The notes under the pieces were generated by a model. It was not told the DNA's origin and made no database searches. It saw only the letters and a list, made by a program, of their open reading frames with translations. From Bursaphelenchus xylophilus (lineage: Eukaryota; Nematoda; Chromadorea; Rhabditida; Aphelenchoididae), in assembly GCA_904066235.2 (NCBI GenBank), contig CAJFCV020000004.1:3162001-3226000 (forward strand): 64,000 bases of DNA, in the 5' to 3' direction. Numbering within the stretch: the first letter of the stretch is position 1; each line of letters begins with the position of its first letter. Of this stretch, positions 43,663-54,530 are shown piece after piece. The position numbers were made by a program, and so were the translations under genes.

Positions 43663-46028
43663 ATGATCTCTATCGACTATCCTGCGCTGATTACAAGCTT
43701 TGTATTGCCAACTGTCACTCTTATTGAGACACTGGTGGCCCCTTTGATCATCTACCTCGCTTTGTATCACTCAAAGCAGATGAAAAGATTCCGGTTCTTG
43801 ATTATCAATAATGTTGCCAGCAGTTGTCTATTCAATTGGGCCCTATACCTGCTGCAGCCTGTGTTCATGTATCCGACAACCTGCATTATTACATATCGAA
43901 GTTTTCTACATGCACCATATCTGACTAGAAATTTGCTGAATTTATTTGTGATTCTGTTCGTAAAAGTCGGACTGGCGGTAGTTTGGGAGCTGCATTATCG
44001 ATTTTTCATGGTAAGCAAACGCTGGAAGATTCCAAAAAATATTGGAAAGGGCTCATATAGGGATAAAAGTTGCAGCAAAAAAGACGACTGATTCTATACA
44101 TAGATGGCGATTTTTTGCAGTTTTCCGATCTCTGTCGTTTTTCGAGAGCAAAGACTGTTATCCCGTATTCCGATTATTAACCTATGTTCCAGGTGATAAA
44201 GCCACCTAAATGTATAAATTATGAGTGACATATGCAATAATCATACCAAAGTTTTTAGTGATGTAACACGCATAATCATAATAAAAAACAGGCTCTAACT
44301 CAAAATGTCAGTCTGTCGGGAAAAAAGTGGCGTCACGCCTTAGAATCGCCCATCGTTTTAGCGACAGCCAAAAATTGCACAGTTCAAGATTCACTTCCAT
44401 TTCATATCGCAAAAATAACTCTAGCGACTTTGCGAACAAGCTAGTAAATAAATTCTCCATTCTTTCAGGTATTCCCAGGGGTTCTCAGTGACCTTGCAGA
44501 GTCGTCCAAGGGAGCAATAATTTTTGTTGCTCTCTTTGAAGTAGTCTCCTTCGTCCTGGCAATCAATCCAGTGGAACTGTTCAACATTCCAGGTAAGTTG
44601 CCCATATTCTCAATACTTTCCGTGAGCTTCATAAAAATCAACGCACGTCAAACTGAGATAAGCTAAAATGGCTCGGTGAATGAATTGGCAATTCGCCAAA
44701 AATAGACTCGAAAAAACGTTCAGTCGGGGAAGAAATGGGGAGTTTTTGCGGCGAAAGAGTACGTTTTTCTCTGACTTCTCTGTGAAATCAAGACGAAGTG
44801 TAAAAAACCGATAGCAAAATGTCTACTCCGGTCATCGGACTCCTCACACGGGAAGAACCCCAAGTGCGACGCTCAGATTTTCTTTAAATTTTGCACACAC
44901 GTCGGGAAAAGGCTTTTTAGCCATAACTTTGGCAGTTTCGCGCGGAAAAAATTATTATTTTTTGTGGAAACATTACCCTTCATGGTAGAAATAGGCATGT
45001 AACTTTCCGTGCCGAAATTCGGCAAGAAGTCCTAAATTTTAGCCAACTGTCGATCTAAAAATCTCGGCTGTTTCTGCAAAGCGCGAGCTGGGATTCTAGC
45101 ATGTATTTTAGAAAAAATTGCTCTAAATCTGTGCCAAGTCTAATCAAAATCTGAGCGTCGCACTTGGTGTACTTCCCCTGTCAGTTTGACCTGCCAAGTG
45201 TCCTAAACATCCTGAACGCTGACAAATTCCAGACCCAGAGCAAGACAGACAATACTTCATAGAACAGCTGCCCGAATTGCGGGAACTTGAACCAGTCCTC
45301 GGGTATGCGTGCAAAGCCACAACAGCAGCTAATCAAGCCTGGGGCGTGATCGGATTTGGGGTCATGATGGTGCTGTTCTTGTACGGCGTGGTAATGGAAT
45401 TCATCATATACTTTCGAGTCACATACTACCTCCCGCGGATAACCTCGATGACAAATTCTATACGCATGCAGAGGATGTTGTTTACGGTAAGTTTAGAGGC
45501 GAGGGAAATGGTTTGTCATTTCTCTATTGAAGAGAACACAAGTTTTAGAAGCAAATCACACAAATTTTACGGAGTTTTATTCCATTTCCGCCGCTTGGTA
45601 CAGTAAATTTTTGAGTAGCCCAAAATTAACTGCAACAACGCAAGCTGACATTTCCAGAAATAACACCTGCATAGATAAATATCATTGTCAGCCGAAAACA
45701 ACTGACAATAAAAGCCTTTGACATTTTTTACGTTCTCCTTGAACGCAATGTTTTTCAGGCGTTGACCGCTCAGTTCATCGTTAGTTGCATCTTCCTCCTC
45801 TTCCCCACAGCCCTAATCACGTTAACGGCGGGCTCGGCATCACCCGACGGCCGCACAATCTTTGCAATCTGCCTGACATTGGTGCAACTGCATGGCTGCA
45901 TCGACTTCATTGCAATGATCTACTTTATCACTCCGTATCGCAGAAAGGTCATGGGAATTATGGGAGGAAGGCGCTCAGTCTTTGTAAATCCTATTAGTAC
46001 TACCTCTGGCAAGAGAACGTTGGCATAA
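43663..46028 (+). CDS. Chemoreceptor, SRH/SRI-type 7TM (receptor 13)
   Basis: Exons 43663-44010, 44469-44592, 45233-45486 and 45759-46028 give 331 residues, starting MISIDYPALITSFVLPTVTL. Exon 1 has ELHYRFFM at its end. Exon 3 begins DPEQDRQYFIEQLPELRELE. Exon 4 lacks the W(E/D)EGTT motif found before TM7 in the others and reads SPDGRTIFAICLTLVQLHGC instead. TM7 closes MIYFITPYRRKV. All splice sites are canonical. Intron 2 contains a family A element with a family B element inside it. It is the last member of the uninterrupted array. Confidence 0.85.
44643..45194. mobile_element. Family A MITE with nested family B insertion (receptor 13, intron 2)
   Basis: GCACGTCAAACTGAGATAAG at 44643 and CAGTTTGACCTGC ending at 45194 are the family A ends, in the same orientation as 12819-13044. 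The right terminal repeat is split at CTCA by 44847-45180. Confidence 0.77.
44847..45180. mobile_element. Family B MITE copy 3, TCA duplication, inside family A
   Basis: CACGGGAAGAACCCCAAGTG at 44847 and GGTGTACTTCCCCTG ending at 45180, with TCA at 44844-44846 and 45181-45183. It is 334 bp, shorter than other copies, and its body is inverted relative to 24933-25381. Confidence 0.8.
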
Positions 46029-46065
46029 ATTTAACGAAGACAAAAATAAGGAGGGAAATAATTTA

Positions 46066-46547
46066 TAGGGGAAGTGCCACAAGTGCAACTCTCAGATTTA
46101 CTATATATTTTCCACACACATCGGGCATAGGCCAAAATACCAAGCTCTGAAAGTTTTGGCTTTAACGGGGCAGCCGAAATATTCAGCGATCGTTTTGGCC
46201 GCTTACCACTTACAGTGACGGACCTGATCCAGTGAGCATTTTGCCACATTTTTTGGAACTTCCTGGATGCAACATGGTACGTTTTTTGCCACTGAATCAA
46301 GTCCCCCACTGTACGATTATCACGGAAAAAAATTATTTTTTTGCGAAAAATTTAGAACAGAAATTGGTAAAAAAACTTTTTATGCCAAAGTTTGTAAAAA
46401 AGTGACACATTTTTTCCAACTTTCGATCTAGAAATCTCAACCGTTTTTGCAAAGCGCGAGCTAGGAGTTTCGCATGTCTTCGCAAAAATATTTCTAAATT
46501 TGCGCAAAGTCTCTTCAAAATCTGAGCGTCGCATTTGTGGACTCCTG
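46066..46547. mobile_element. Family B MITE copy 5, carrying a CAGTG MITE
   Basis: TAGGGGAAGTGCCACAAGTG at 46066, after TTA, and a diverged right end ACTCCTG at 46547. The arms retain CAACTCTCAGATTT and AAAATCTGAGCGTCGCA. A 99 bp CAGTG MITE (46213-46311) sits inside. Confidence 0.7.
46213..46311. mobile_element. CAGTG MITE copy 7 (nested, internally deleted)
   Basis: CAGTGACGGACCTGATCCAG at 46213 runs straight into the right arm and ends GTCCCCCACTG at 46311; TA on both sides. Most of the left arm is missing. Confidence 0.8.
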
Positions 46548-46591
46548 TTCGAAAAGCCCTGATTTCAAACAAAAACTTGTTGCACATCCTG

Positions 46592-47224
46592 TTACATCAA
46601 GGGATACAAATCGTTAGAGCACATACTGTCATTGCCAACCTGGACTGTGTGGATCGAGCTCACGCTGTAATTTCCACTTAGAACTTCGCCGTCAGGGCCC
46701 TCTCCGTCATAGGTTGTGACTTCACATTCGCCAAAATCCGAACGATGGTAGCTAAAATGAGCATCAAATTTGGGATATACAAATATATAAGCATCAAAGT
46801 TAGTATAGTTAAACGCGATATGTCATACCCCTTACAATAGATTGAAACTACGATAGAAGATTACATTTTCAATTTCTGCGTGTGTATTGTTCGAATTGCC
46901 GGTGCCTTTCCTTCGATATAAAAGTAGCCTCCAACCTCGGCAATGCTGTCACCTGCCTCGATTTGAGGTGAACCGTCAGAGACTAATACCACTCGCTGCA
47001 ATAGGCCGTTATTACGGAATACCTCTTATTTGTGGATTCCGATTATTCCCAAAAAAAAGATGAATCAACGCAAAACTTACAATTTTCGACATACCGCTGA
47101 AGTCCTCCAGCAGCGGGTCGTACAGATAGCCGTTCACATCCCAGCCCGGCTCAGCCAGGGCGGGCTGCAATACAAGACACAAACCTGCAGCGACATGCAA
47201 ACCCACAAAGGAAATTGCTCTCAT
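46592..47224 (-). CDS. Transthyretin-like secreted protein (TTL-1)
   Basis: Exons 47224-47081, 46995-46865 and 46751-46592 give 144 residues. A signal peptide (about 1-24, ending QPALA) precedes a beta-rich domain: WDVNGYLYDP, then GGYFYIEG, then LKIYHRSDFGECEVTTYD. The V-G-L, D-S-GYF-I-G and LKIYH...C pattern and the length match the nematode transthyretin-like (TTR/DUF290) family, secreted proteins of mostly unknown role. Two cysteines in exon 3 (GEC and MCSND) could pair. Introns are in phase 0 and phase 2, as in all members here. The family call rests on pattern, not on a profile search. Confidence 0.7.
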
Positions 47225-47979
47225 AGCAAATGTGGCCTGAATTCAAACATCGGCTTGTTCCTTTTTCCGGTTCCGAAAAGAGCATTCATAACACCAAAAT
47301 TTTTTGGAATGCTAATGTCTTTGGGAACGTCTGATAATTTAAATTGGAAAAATTACATGACATCCTCGTATGTATTTCGTAAAAAGGCGTTTAAAATTTT
47401 TAGCTAAAGCCAAGCCTTGCTGCACATCAACCACAAACAGAATGCCAAGATTTTTGGCATTCGGTTTTTTAAGGGTCTCTAATGTTTTAGCTTACTGTGC
47501 AGTGGGTAAAAAGCTACTCTAATTATGCTCATAGGAAAAAGAATTTAGGCAATTGCTTTGTTACGAAACGATTTCAAAAAGATGTCTAAAATATGGTTTT
47601 CAAATCTGCTATTTTTTTGGTCAGTCCGACTCGTTTCCAATTTTTAATTTGAGCCGCCCTTGAGCATCCTAACAAAGTGTGGCAAACAGCTTTCCCGATT
47701 TGAAACTTTCTTTGTGGTGCTGTTTTTAAGGCAAACTTTCAGAGTGAGAAAAACCTTTGCTGACTTTGGAAAATATATTATATACTTATTCAACCCCCGC
47801 AATGTCCAGGATTCCTATGGATAAATGTACTGCTGTCCATCTTTCAGCTTGAGATTCCATTCAGTTCCTTGATACTGGTTCATTCGACAAATCGCCCATC
47901 AAACAAAGATCCTGTTTCTTCGATTTACAATTTTTTATTCCATAGATAATATATTTTTTAAAGTACTCAGGACACAAAT
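47225..47979. other. Spacer between TTL-1 and TTL-2
   Basis: It holds the upstream region of TTL-1 and the downstream region of TTL-2. No gene or repeat end seen. Confidence 0.35.
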
Positions 47980-49014
47980 TTAAGTCCAATACTTTCTAGT
48001 TGGGCATTTGGAGTCGTCAGGTTCTCCCTTTGACCCATACATGACGTCAATTCGCAAATTGTCTGTGAAGCCCGGGTTGCCATAGAGAGTCTTGACTCGA
48101 CACTGTCCAAAGTTTAAGCGATTGTATCTAAAAAGAATCAAGGTAAACTGGCCGAACAATCAATTGCTAATGTCATTAAAAACGGCATAGGTAACTTCGA
48201 AAAAAGGCGGTTGTTTTCTTACAGAAAATCGCTAAAATCGCCGAATTCTTTGTCATAAAATCAGCCCACTTTCTAAATAACGCCACTGAATAATCAATCG
48301 ACTCACATTTTCAACATCTGTTTGTCAGATAAGCGTAGAAACGGCGGATCTCCATGAAGTTTAAAGGCGCCATCCCGGTCCGCAATTACTCGATCAACTC
48401 TGGTGTCCTCGATGGGGCCATGTTGATAGAGCTCGATGTACTAAATAAAAGCGCCAAAATCATTGAAAAATGAATAAAAAACCAACTAAATTTCCCAAAA
48501 AAATTATTTTTTTCAAGCTGCGCCCAGCTCTGAAGCGAAAACTTTATGTTGATGACAGCAAGTAAAAAAAGCTACAGTAACGGACCTGATCCTGTGGAAA
48601 AAAGTACCATTTTGCATCCGGGAAGTATTAAAAATGCGGCAAAATACCTCCCTCTCTAAGTTATAAAATTCAGATTTCTAAACCGCTCTTTTTGTGAGCA
48701 AGAAGGGAGCGCCCTTCAAAATTTTTTCACTTGGAAAAGGAAGCATTTTGCCACATTTTTGATACCTCCTGGATGCAAAATGGTACGTCTTTTGCCACTG
48801 GATTAGTTCCCCCACTGTAAGAATGTCACTGGAACCTGAGAAATTTTGGTAAGCAAAATTTTAAGATTTAAACCCAGCTTACGAGTTGGTATTGGCCAGC
48901 GAAATTGGTCATATTTTTGCGATACAGTCGACCATTGACCTGCCATTCAGCGAAAGCGACTTGGCATAGTAGGCCAGCAGTAACAAGGGCAGCCACCGCA
49001 AAACGCATTCTCAT
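47980..49014 (-). CDS. Transthyretin-like secreted protein (TTL-2)
   Basis: Exons 49014-48883, 48440-48307 and 48127-47980 give 137 residues. The signal peptide ends near residue 22 (CQVAFA). WQVNGRLYRKNMTNFAG starts the mature domain, followed by EDTRVDRVIADRDGAFKLHG and IYNRLNFGQCRVKTLYGNPG. The C-terminus (DDSKCPTRKYWT) keeps the final cysteine but not the LYP ending of its neighbours. Exon 2 is 134 nt, as in all but TTL-1. Intron 1 carries a CAGTG MITE. A second Met two codons in could also start translation. Confidence 0.7.
48575..48817. mobile_element. CAGTG MITE copy 8 (TTL-2, intron 1)
   Basis: CAGTAACGGACCTGATCCTG at 48575 and GTTCCCCCACTG ending at 48817, flanked by TA. It is 243 bp with both arms complete. 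Confidence 0.83.
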
Positions 49015-49165
49015 CAAACACTGATTTTGAACTTTTGAAAAAAGGTCAAAACTTTATTCAAATTTTTTGGGAATTCTCTGTCGAAGTAGGACAAAATTTA
49101 ATATTTTATTCATTTTTACATTAAATTTATTTTTTCTGGATAAAAGTGCAAAAATTTTTGGCCTA

Positions 49166-50343
49166 TCAGAATGGATACAAGTCCGTCGGACAGAGGCTCT
49201 CATTGTCCTCCAGCTCGTCGCCAGAAGTGACACTGTAATTTCCACTTGCAACTTCACCATACCAGCCATCGCCCTTGTAGATTCGCACTCGACAAACCCC
49301 GGCGTTGAAGCGGTGAAAACTGAAAAGGCACGATGACTCTTCACAGACAAGCAATCCGCATCTCAAAATCAATTTTTGCAACAACGCCTTACATTTTCAA
49401 GGCCTGCAAATCAGAGAGTCGCCAGAACGACGGCTCTCCTTGGATGTAGAAGTAGCCGTTTACCGTGGCGATCGTTGAGCCAACCGGAGTATCGGTAAAA
49501 ACTCCGCGATTGAGAAGCTCAACGCGCTGAAATGAATGGAGATCTGTTTTGATGTTTCTAGGGGAGGGAGGGTTTAGATTGCATTCGGCTAACAGTTGAA
49601 GCACCCCAAGTGCGACGCCCAAATTTTGATGACACTTGGCAGACATTTTGATTAATTTTTCGAGAGTCCTATTTTGACGTGAATAAGTTCTCGCCTATTT
49701 CTGCCGCAGAGTTTCACAAAAAAATCAGTTTTTTCTACACAGAACTGGCAAGGATATGGCCCAAAAGCTGTCCTTCTTCCTGACCGCTTTCCGTGTTTCG
49801 CATGCTCTCTTGATGGAGCAAAACTACAGTGGCGGTCAAAAAAAACGGCCACCGGAAGATGATGCGCTCTAATGCAGAAAAGAGTGGCCGTAGGAAGATA
49901 AATATGGTATCATTGTAAAGCTTATGCGATACTAATATGGCCATTTTTTGACCAGGCCAAAAGAACATATTGCCGCAGCACATACTAGGCCAACACTACA
50001 GTACCACAAGTTTATAGTCACACGTCTAGTATTGCATAAGGTTTATAATGATGCCATATTTATCTTCCTACGATCACTCTCTTCTGCGTTAGAGCGCATC
50101 ATCTTGAGGTAACCTTTTTTTTGACCGCCGCTATATGCTAGAAAATTCAAGCATTTCTCAAAGTTAGCTATAGAAAAATGAGAACTTCCAACCTAGGAAA
50201 CGTTTTGTGAGACTTACTACTTGCGCCTCTCCTCGGAAATCATCCAACTCCGGGTTGTAAACATACCCACTGACGGTCCAAATATCCGCCTTCACATGGT
50301 GAAGCAAAGAAACAGCGAGAAAGACAAACACCGCCAATTCCAT
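49166..50343 (-). CDS. Transthyretin-like secreted protein (TTL-3)
   Basis: Exons 50343-50218, 49526-49393 and 49319-49166 give 137 residues. The signal peptide ends near residue 19 (LLHHVKA). The mature part reads WTVSGYVYNPELDDFRG, then RVELLNRGVFTDTPVGSTIA with NGYFYIQG, then IFHRFNAGVCRVRIYKG and ESLCPTDLYPF. It has the two exon-3 cysteines but not the extra exon-2 pair of TTL-4 to TTL-10. Intron 1 (691 bp) holds a truncated family B element and a 307 bp CAGTGGCGG MITE. All splice sites are canonical. Confidence 0.72.
49597..49826. mobile_element. Truncated family B MITE (TTL-3, intron 1)
   Basis: AAGCACCCCAAGTGCGACGC near 49605 and the CAAGGATATGGCCCAAAAGC block match family B. The right end is missing; a different MITE begins at 49827. 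Confidence 0.6.
49827..50133. mobile_element. CAGTGGCGGTC MITE (TTL-3, intron 1)
   Basis: CAGTGGCGGTCAAAAAAAAC at 49827 after TA and inverted TTTTTTTTGACCGCCGCTA near 50133. Arms pair through GATGATGCGCTCTAA and TTAGAGCGCATCATC, and through GATAAATATGG. Tip and TA resemble the main CAGTG family but the body is different. Confidence 0.75.
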
Positions 50344-50362
50344 TTAGCGCTAATTTTTGTGA

Positions 50363-50606
50363 GTGCCAAGAAATATGTATGTTAAAAAAAACGTTATAAT
50401 TCCAGTTTAATGGACAAATTTATGAGAAAAGATTGTTCAATTTTGATCCAAAATAACTCCTTTTTGATCACATAAATTTGAAAAGCAATGTCTACACAGT
50501 TAACCATATAACATTATCGTTTGCAATGCAAATCTGACATGTCACCATTAAAAGGCATGAAACGCGATTTTAGAAGCGTTATTAGTTTTACGAATCATGA
50601 GACTGC
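50363..50606. repeat. Inverted copy of the TTL-10 promoter
   Basis: This block is the reverse complement, with scattered differences, of 63119-63360 upstream of TTL-10. It includes TTTGCAATGCAAATCTGACA and runs into ATGAGACTG, the first three codons of TTL-10, at 50598 on the plus strand. After that the match ends and the frame stops at once. Confidence 0.75.
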
Positions 50607-51310
50607 AGTGAGGCCATTGCCGCCGTAACAGCATTCCACCGGCCGCTGCGTCCCGCCACGAAACCCGAAAGGACACCGCAAACGACCGAGACGTGGATTT
50701 GGAAGGAAAGGAGGATCATAGTTTGGACGTCGCAGCCTGAGCGAGCGGTTGGCCGTCAGAGCGTGTGGACAAGCGGAATCTGTAGTGTATTGGCCATCGT
50801 GTGCTGTATGTATTGTCATACTTGGAGAAAGAGAGCAAAGAGATCATTGGTAATTGTTGGAGTGTTGGGAGAGCTTATCTTGGACAGCGTATTAGGCGAC
50901 CCGGTGTCTGATCGTTTTGACGAGGAACCGAGGATCCCATTTGACGACCACTACTGAACGACGCTTCGCTGACGTGCGACTCAATTGCAATTTGGATAAT
51001 TGGTATTTATTATTGCCTCTATTTTTAGGCCACAAGAACCTCAGAGAGGCCTATTTCGGCCATCCTTATCAGAAATTCGCGTGTAATCTGGTGTATTGCC
51101 TCAAATTTGACCCTTGATCTGGATATCTTGGGAATACTTTCCGAGGAATTCGAAGTTTATCCCGAGGAAAAAGAAGAGGTGACAAACACCGAAGTTCTAA
51201 ACTTTCGAAAAAATGTCAAAACTTCATTCAAATTTCTGTGTGAATTCTCCTTCGAAGTGGGCCATTCTGGCATCACAAAAATCCACAAATTATTTTACAG
51301 ATTATTTTAC
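50607..51310. other. Unassigned region after the copied promoter
   Basis: A minus-strand frame (50595-50819, with RLGRLRCPFGFRGG and VECCYGGNG) and a plus-strand frame (50763-50957, ending FDEEPRIPFDDHY) overlap. Either might be part of a small secreted-protein gene, but no signal peptide or splice pattern decides it. I leave it uncalled. Confidence 0.3.
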
Positions 51311-52884
51311 TCAAACACTATGGCTTATCTGGCTTAGGCGAACATTTTTAATCACCGACTTTTCTCTGAATACAGACATGAGTTTCCTTCTATAGGGCGT
51401 GATGAAATAGATCATTGCCAGGAAGTCGGCACAGCCATGCAGCTGGACGAACATGACTGCAACGGCTACAATTGTGGTCCCCTCTTCCCATTCGGCATAC
51501 AATGCATACACCAAAACTGCCGTGGGAATCAGCAGCATGACATAGCCGATAAATAGTTGGGCTGAGACTGCCTGAAGATCGGCAATTACGTTGACTGAAA
51601 GATGAATGGCTTTTACCTTGAACAACATACGATGCATTCGTTGTGTACTTCCCATGTTGAATTGTTTCGACTTCTGGATTATCACCCTATGAAACAAAAT
51701 GGAATACAATATAATTCCGACAACAAAAACGCATCCCAATAAGACAAATCCATAATACGCGATAGATCTTGTCGTTGGGACTCCAACAGCGCAAAAATGC
51801 CCGAACTCGTTTCGTTTTTCAAAAAGTTGTGGGAGCCCCTGAAGAAATGCGGCATCGTCGACGGCTGTGTCTAAAATGTAGCATTTAAATGGGATTTAGG
51901 CTTGCTAAAGCATCTGAAATCGATCGGTGAAGGGACGGACTACTGGCAATGGCTCATAAAGTCCTAGCGCACACTACAGAGCATATAATCATTTTGAGCC
52001 ATTTCACGACTCTGTTTCTTTGTCCGAAGATGATTTATGGCCTCCGCCGATTCTTCCGCGTCGGCGTAGAAAAAAATCTTTTTAGGCAAGAAACCGCCCA
52101 TATTCTTCTTTCTACTGCAAGAATTTTTTTTTATATCATGGCTGAGCGCCGAGAAATCGACGAAAAATTTCCGCGGAATTTCTTGAAACACCCTGTAAAA
52201 TGAAGAGAGCGATTGAAAAATTGTGAGTAGGAATAGTATCTGTTGGTTGAGAAAAGGGAGTTTTCTTAGCCTAGAGGCTCAAAAACATGCTAGGATGGGT
52301 GCGAAGCTTGAAGATTTCTAAAAAACTCGCATTGATACACTTGCCCGGTAATCCAACAGTTGTGAAGGGAGAAAAGCAAATAAAGTGGACGAGGATTTGC
52401 ACAATTATCATCACTCTTGGCGCGGCCTTTCCGCTCTCCACAGCGTTTCCGATTCGTCCAGGATAGGCCTAAAAATATGCTGATCGTGAGAATAAATGTC
52501 TAATCAAGAACCTATTGAAAGTTTCTCCGGCCATACCATGAGATATCGATACATGAAGCTCCACACCACCGCCATTTCAACATTCACAAACAACGCCATA
52601 AGCAATGCTGTCCCAACTAAATACGCTGGCCCATAAGCCATCAATGGGTTGAGATATAGAATACAGGCGGCTGGGAAGGTGAACTGCGGCTTCATAAAGA
52701 ACGTTATCCAATCGAAAAGAAGGCTCCAGAAGACCGTGTTGATGATCAGGTATCGATATCTCTTCATTTGTTTGGAATGATAGAGAGCTAGGTAGATTAT
52801 AGTTGGAGCACACACTGTTTCCACAACGGTAGCAAAGATCAACGCGTAGTTAGTTAAATTGGAGAGGTTGTTTTGAAAAATCAT
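51311..52884 (-). CDS. Chemoreceptor, SRH/SRI-type 7TM (receptor 14)
   Basis: Exons 52884-52537, 52468-52345, 51870-51617 and 51571-51311 give 328 residues with the family exon lengths (348, 124, 254, 261 nt). It starts MIFQNNLSNLTNYALIFATV just after TTTAGGTTGTC, a possible trans-splice acceptor. TM7 closes HGCADFLAMIYFITPYRRKL. Intron 2 uses a GC donor (CCGG|GCAAGT) and intron 3 is 45 bp. Receptor 15 is its nearest relative (shared FNMGSTQRMHRMLFK and FNLASTQRMHRMLFK blocks) on the opposite strand 1.6 kb away: a head-to-head pair. Confidence 0.86.
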
Positions 52885-53970
52885 GACAACCTAAATTCGG
52901 AGTTCCGAAACAGAATATATAAATGCTTCGATGGACCTCTTGGTTAAAACAGACAGGCGGAGGAAGCGAAACAATAAGAACCTTGGCTAACCGCAGGGAA
53001 TAATATAAATATATTCTAACACTTACAGGTGCTCATTTATAATGTTAGACATATTGCAAACTTGATGTCTGAATAAAATGTTTTTTTTTATTCCTCAGGA
53101 AGCTAACCGCACCCTGATCAACAATTGGTCCCGGAACGGCAATGCGCGACCTCTTGTATGAGAGCTAATGACAAAAAATTGCGCTAGCGGGTCTCGAGCC
53201 TATCCCGGCAACGCGGACAAAAAGATTTCGAGGGCCCTCCGCCATTTGGCTCTTGCTCCAAAAGGTCTTTCGGAGCGAGGACTATATCGCGGCAAGAAGT
53301 CCTTGGAACTTTTCGCGACACCCAAATCGCGAAAAGTTCCAATCGGATGCAAAAAAAGCAAAATTGCACGGTAGACAAGCACCTCTTGGCTGGGCTTCCG
53401 GTCATAATTTACGGTCAACTTTCTCAAAAAACAGGACCCAGATGCAAACATTTTTTAGCTCTTACCGTTTTTAAATATGCAGAATCAGAATATACCGGTC
53501 TCATAGCTGAACTTATTTCCGATTTTAACGACTTCCCTCGTAAGTGGACAGAGGAGAGGAGCAGTTATTGGAAAACTGTGAATGGAAGAAGAAGGTTGGT
53601 GGAGGAGAACGATGTGTTGCATTGTACGAGCGGCCATCTATAAATTTATCAACGGAGACTTTTGGAATCGGCATTTATTACGTGGGTCCTCTAAAAAATC
53701 GACGAGATATTTTAGAGGATCGGTTCGAGGGAGGGTGGCACACCCTACGCAGGCGTACTTTCAGACCTCAATAATACATTCCCCGGCATTTTTTATGAAC
53801 TTTCTGACGGCTGTAAATACAAAACACACTTAGCATTTGCAAAATTCGCAGAAGAAATACAAAAGATTTCTTTTATTTTTAAACCTTGGCCTTTAAAGCC
53901 TTGACAGAAAACGGGGCACTTTCCGGGAACCGTTTTGGTTGAGCGTTTACCTTTAGACACTTTTTGATTG
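52885..53970. other. Spacer between receptors 14 and 15, with a perfect hairpin
   Basis: TTGGAACTTTTCGCGA (53303-53318) is exactly inverted at 53327-53342 with an 8-base loop CACCCAAA. The 53170-53400 stretch is G+C-richer than its surroundings. Several overlapping frames exist, none with recognisable features. Confidence 0.45.
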
Positions 53971-53975
53971 ACAGT

Positions 53976-54246
53976 TATAACCTTTCGAGGCGAATGGGCA
54001 AGATAGTTGACATTTTACTATCTAGTGTACGCTGATTACAAATATATACGCCTCTGTATATGGCCTTTTTTATGGGCAACTCTAAATGGGTTGATTAATT
54101 CAGTTAACTCGGGGCGCTTTGGTTGACATACCTTTGGTAAAACGTCGACATGGAGACAGATCACATTGTGTCACGAAGAGATTATATTTGTCAGTTGGGT
54201 ATACCCTCTAATTTGTCAACACTTTCCTATTCGCCTCGAAAGGGTT
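53976..54246. mobile_element. Putative fold-back MITE (CCTTTCGAGGCGAAT ends)
   Basis: TAACCTTTCGAGGCGAATGG near 53979 is inverted as ATTCGCCTCGAAAGGGTTA near 54228-54246. TA is present outside both. GTTGACA is also mirrored inside. It abuts the next CAGTG MITE. Confidence 0.55.
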
Positions 54247-54251
54247 AGCTA

Positions 54252-54496
54252 CAGTGTGGGACCTGATCCAGTGGCAAAAAACGTACCATTTTGCATCCGG
54301 GAAGTTTCAAAAATGTGGCAAAATGCTTCCCTCTCCAAACGAAAAAACTCCGATTTCAAAAGATCTTTTTGTGAAGGAAGGGCGCGCCCTTCTAAACGAT
54401 TTTTTTCGCTTGGAGAGGGAAGCATTTTGCCACATTTTCAATGCTTCCCGGATGCAAAATGGTACATTTTTTGCCACTGGATCAGGTCCGTCACTG
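54252..54496. mobile_element. CAGTG MITE copy 9 (upstream of receptor 15)
   Basis: CAGTGTGGGACCTGATCCAG at 54252 and CAGGTCCGTCACTG ending at 54496, TA on both sides. Its right end is 34 bp before the receptor 15 start codon, so it lies in the promoter or outron. Confidence 0.87.
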
Positions 54497-54513
54497 TAGA
54501 TGTTTCGTTTTTT

Positions 54514-54524
54514 CTTATTTCCAG
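54514..54524 (+). promoter_or_regulatory. Candidate trans-splice acceptor of receptor 15
   Basis: CTTATTTCCAG ends six bases before the ATG at 54531 and 28 bases after the MITE. No upstream coding exon is expected at this position. Confidence 0.4.
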
Positions 54525-54530
54525 CAATTC

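Noticed and set aside
54254..54499. Recurring short frames reading DLIQWQKTYHFASGKYQKCGKM and similar
   Set aside because: They are translations of the CAGTG MITE terminal repeat and recur in all copies; they are not genes.
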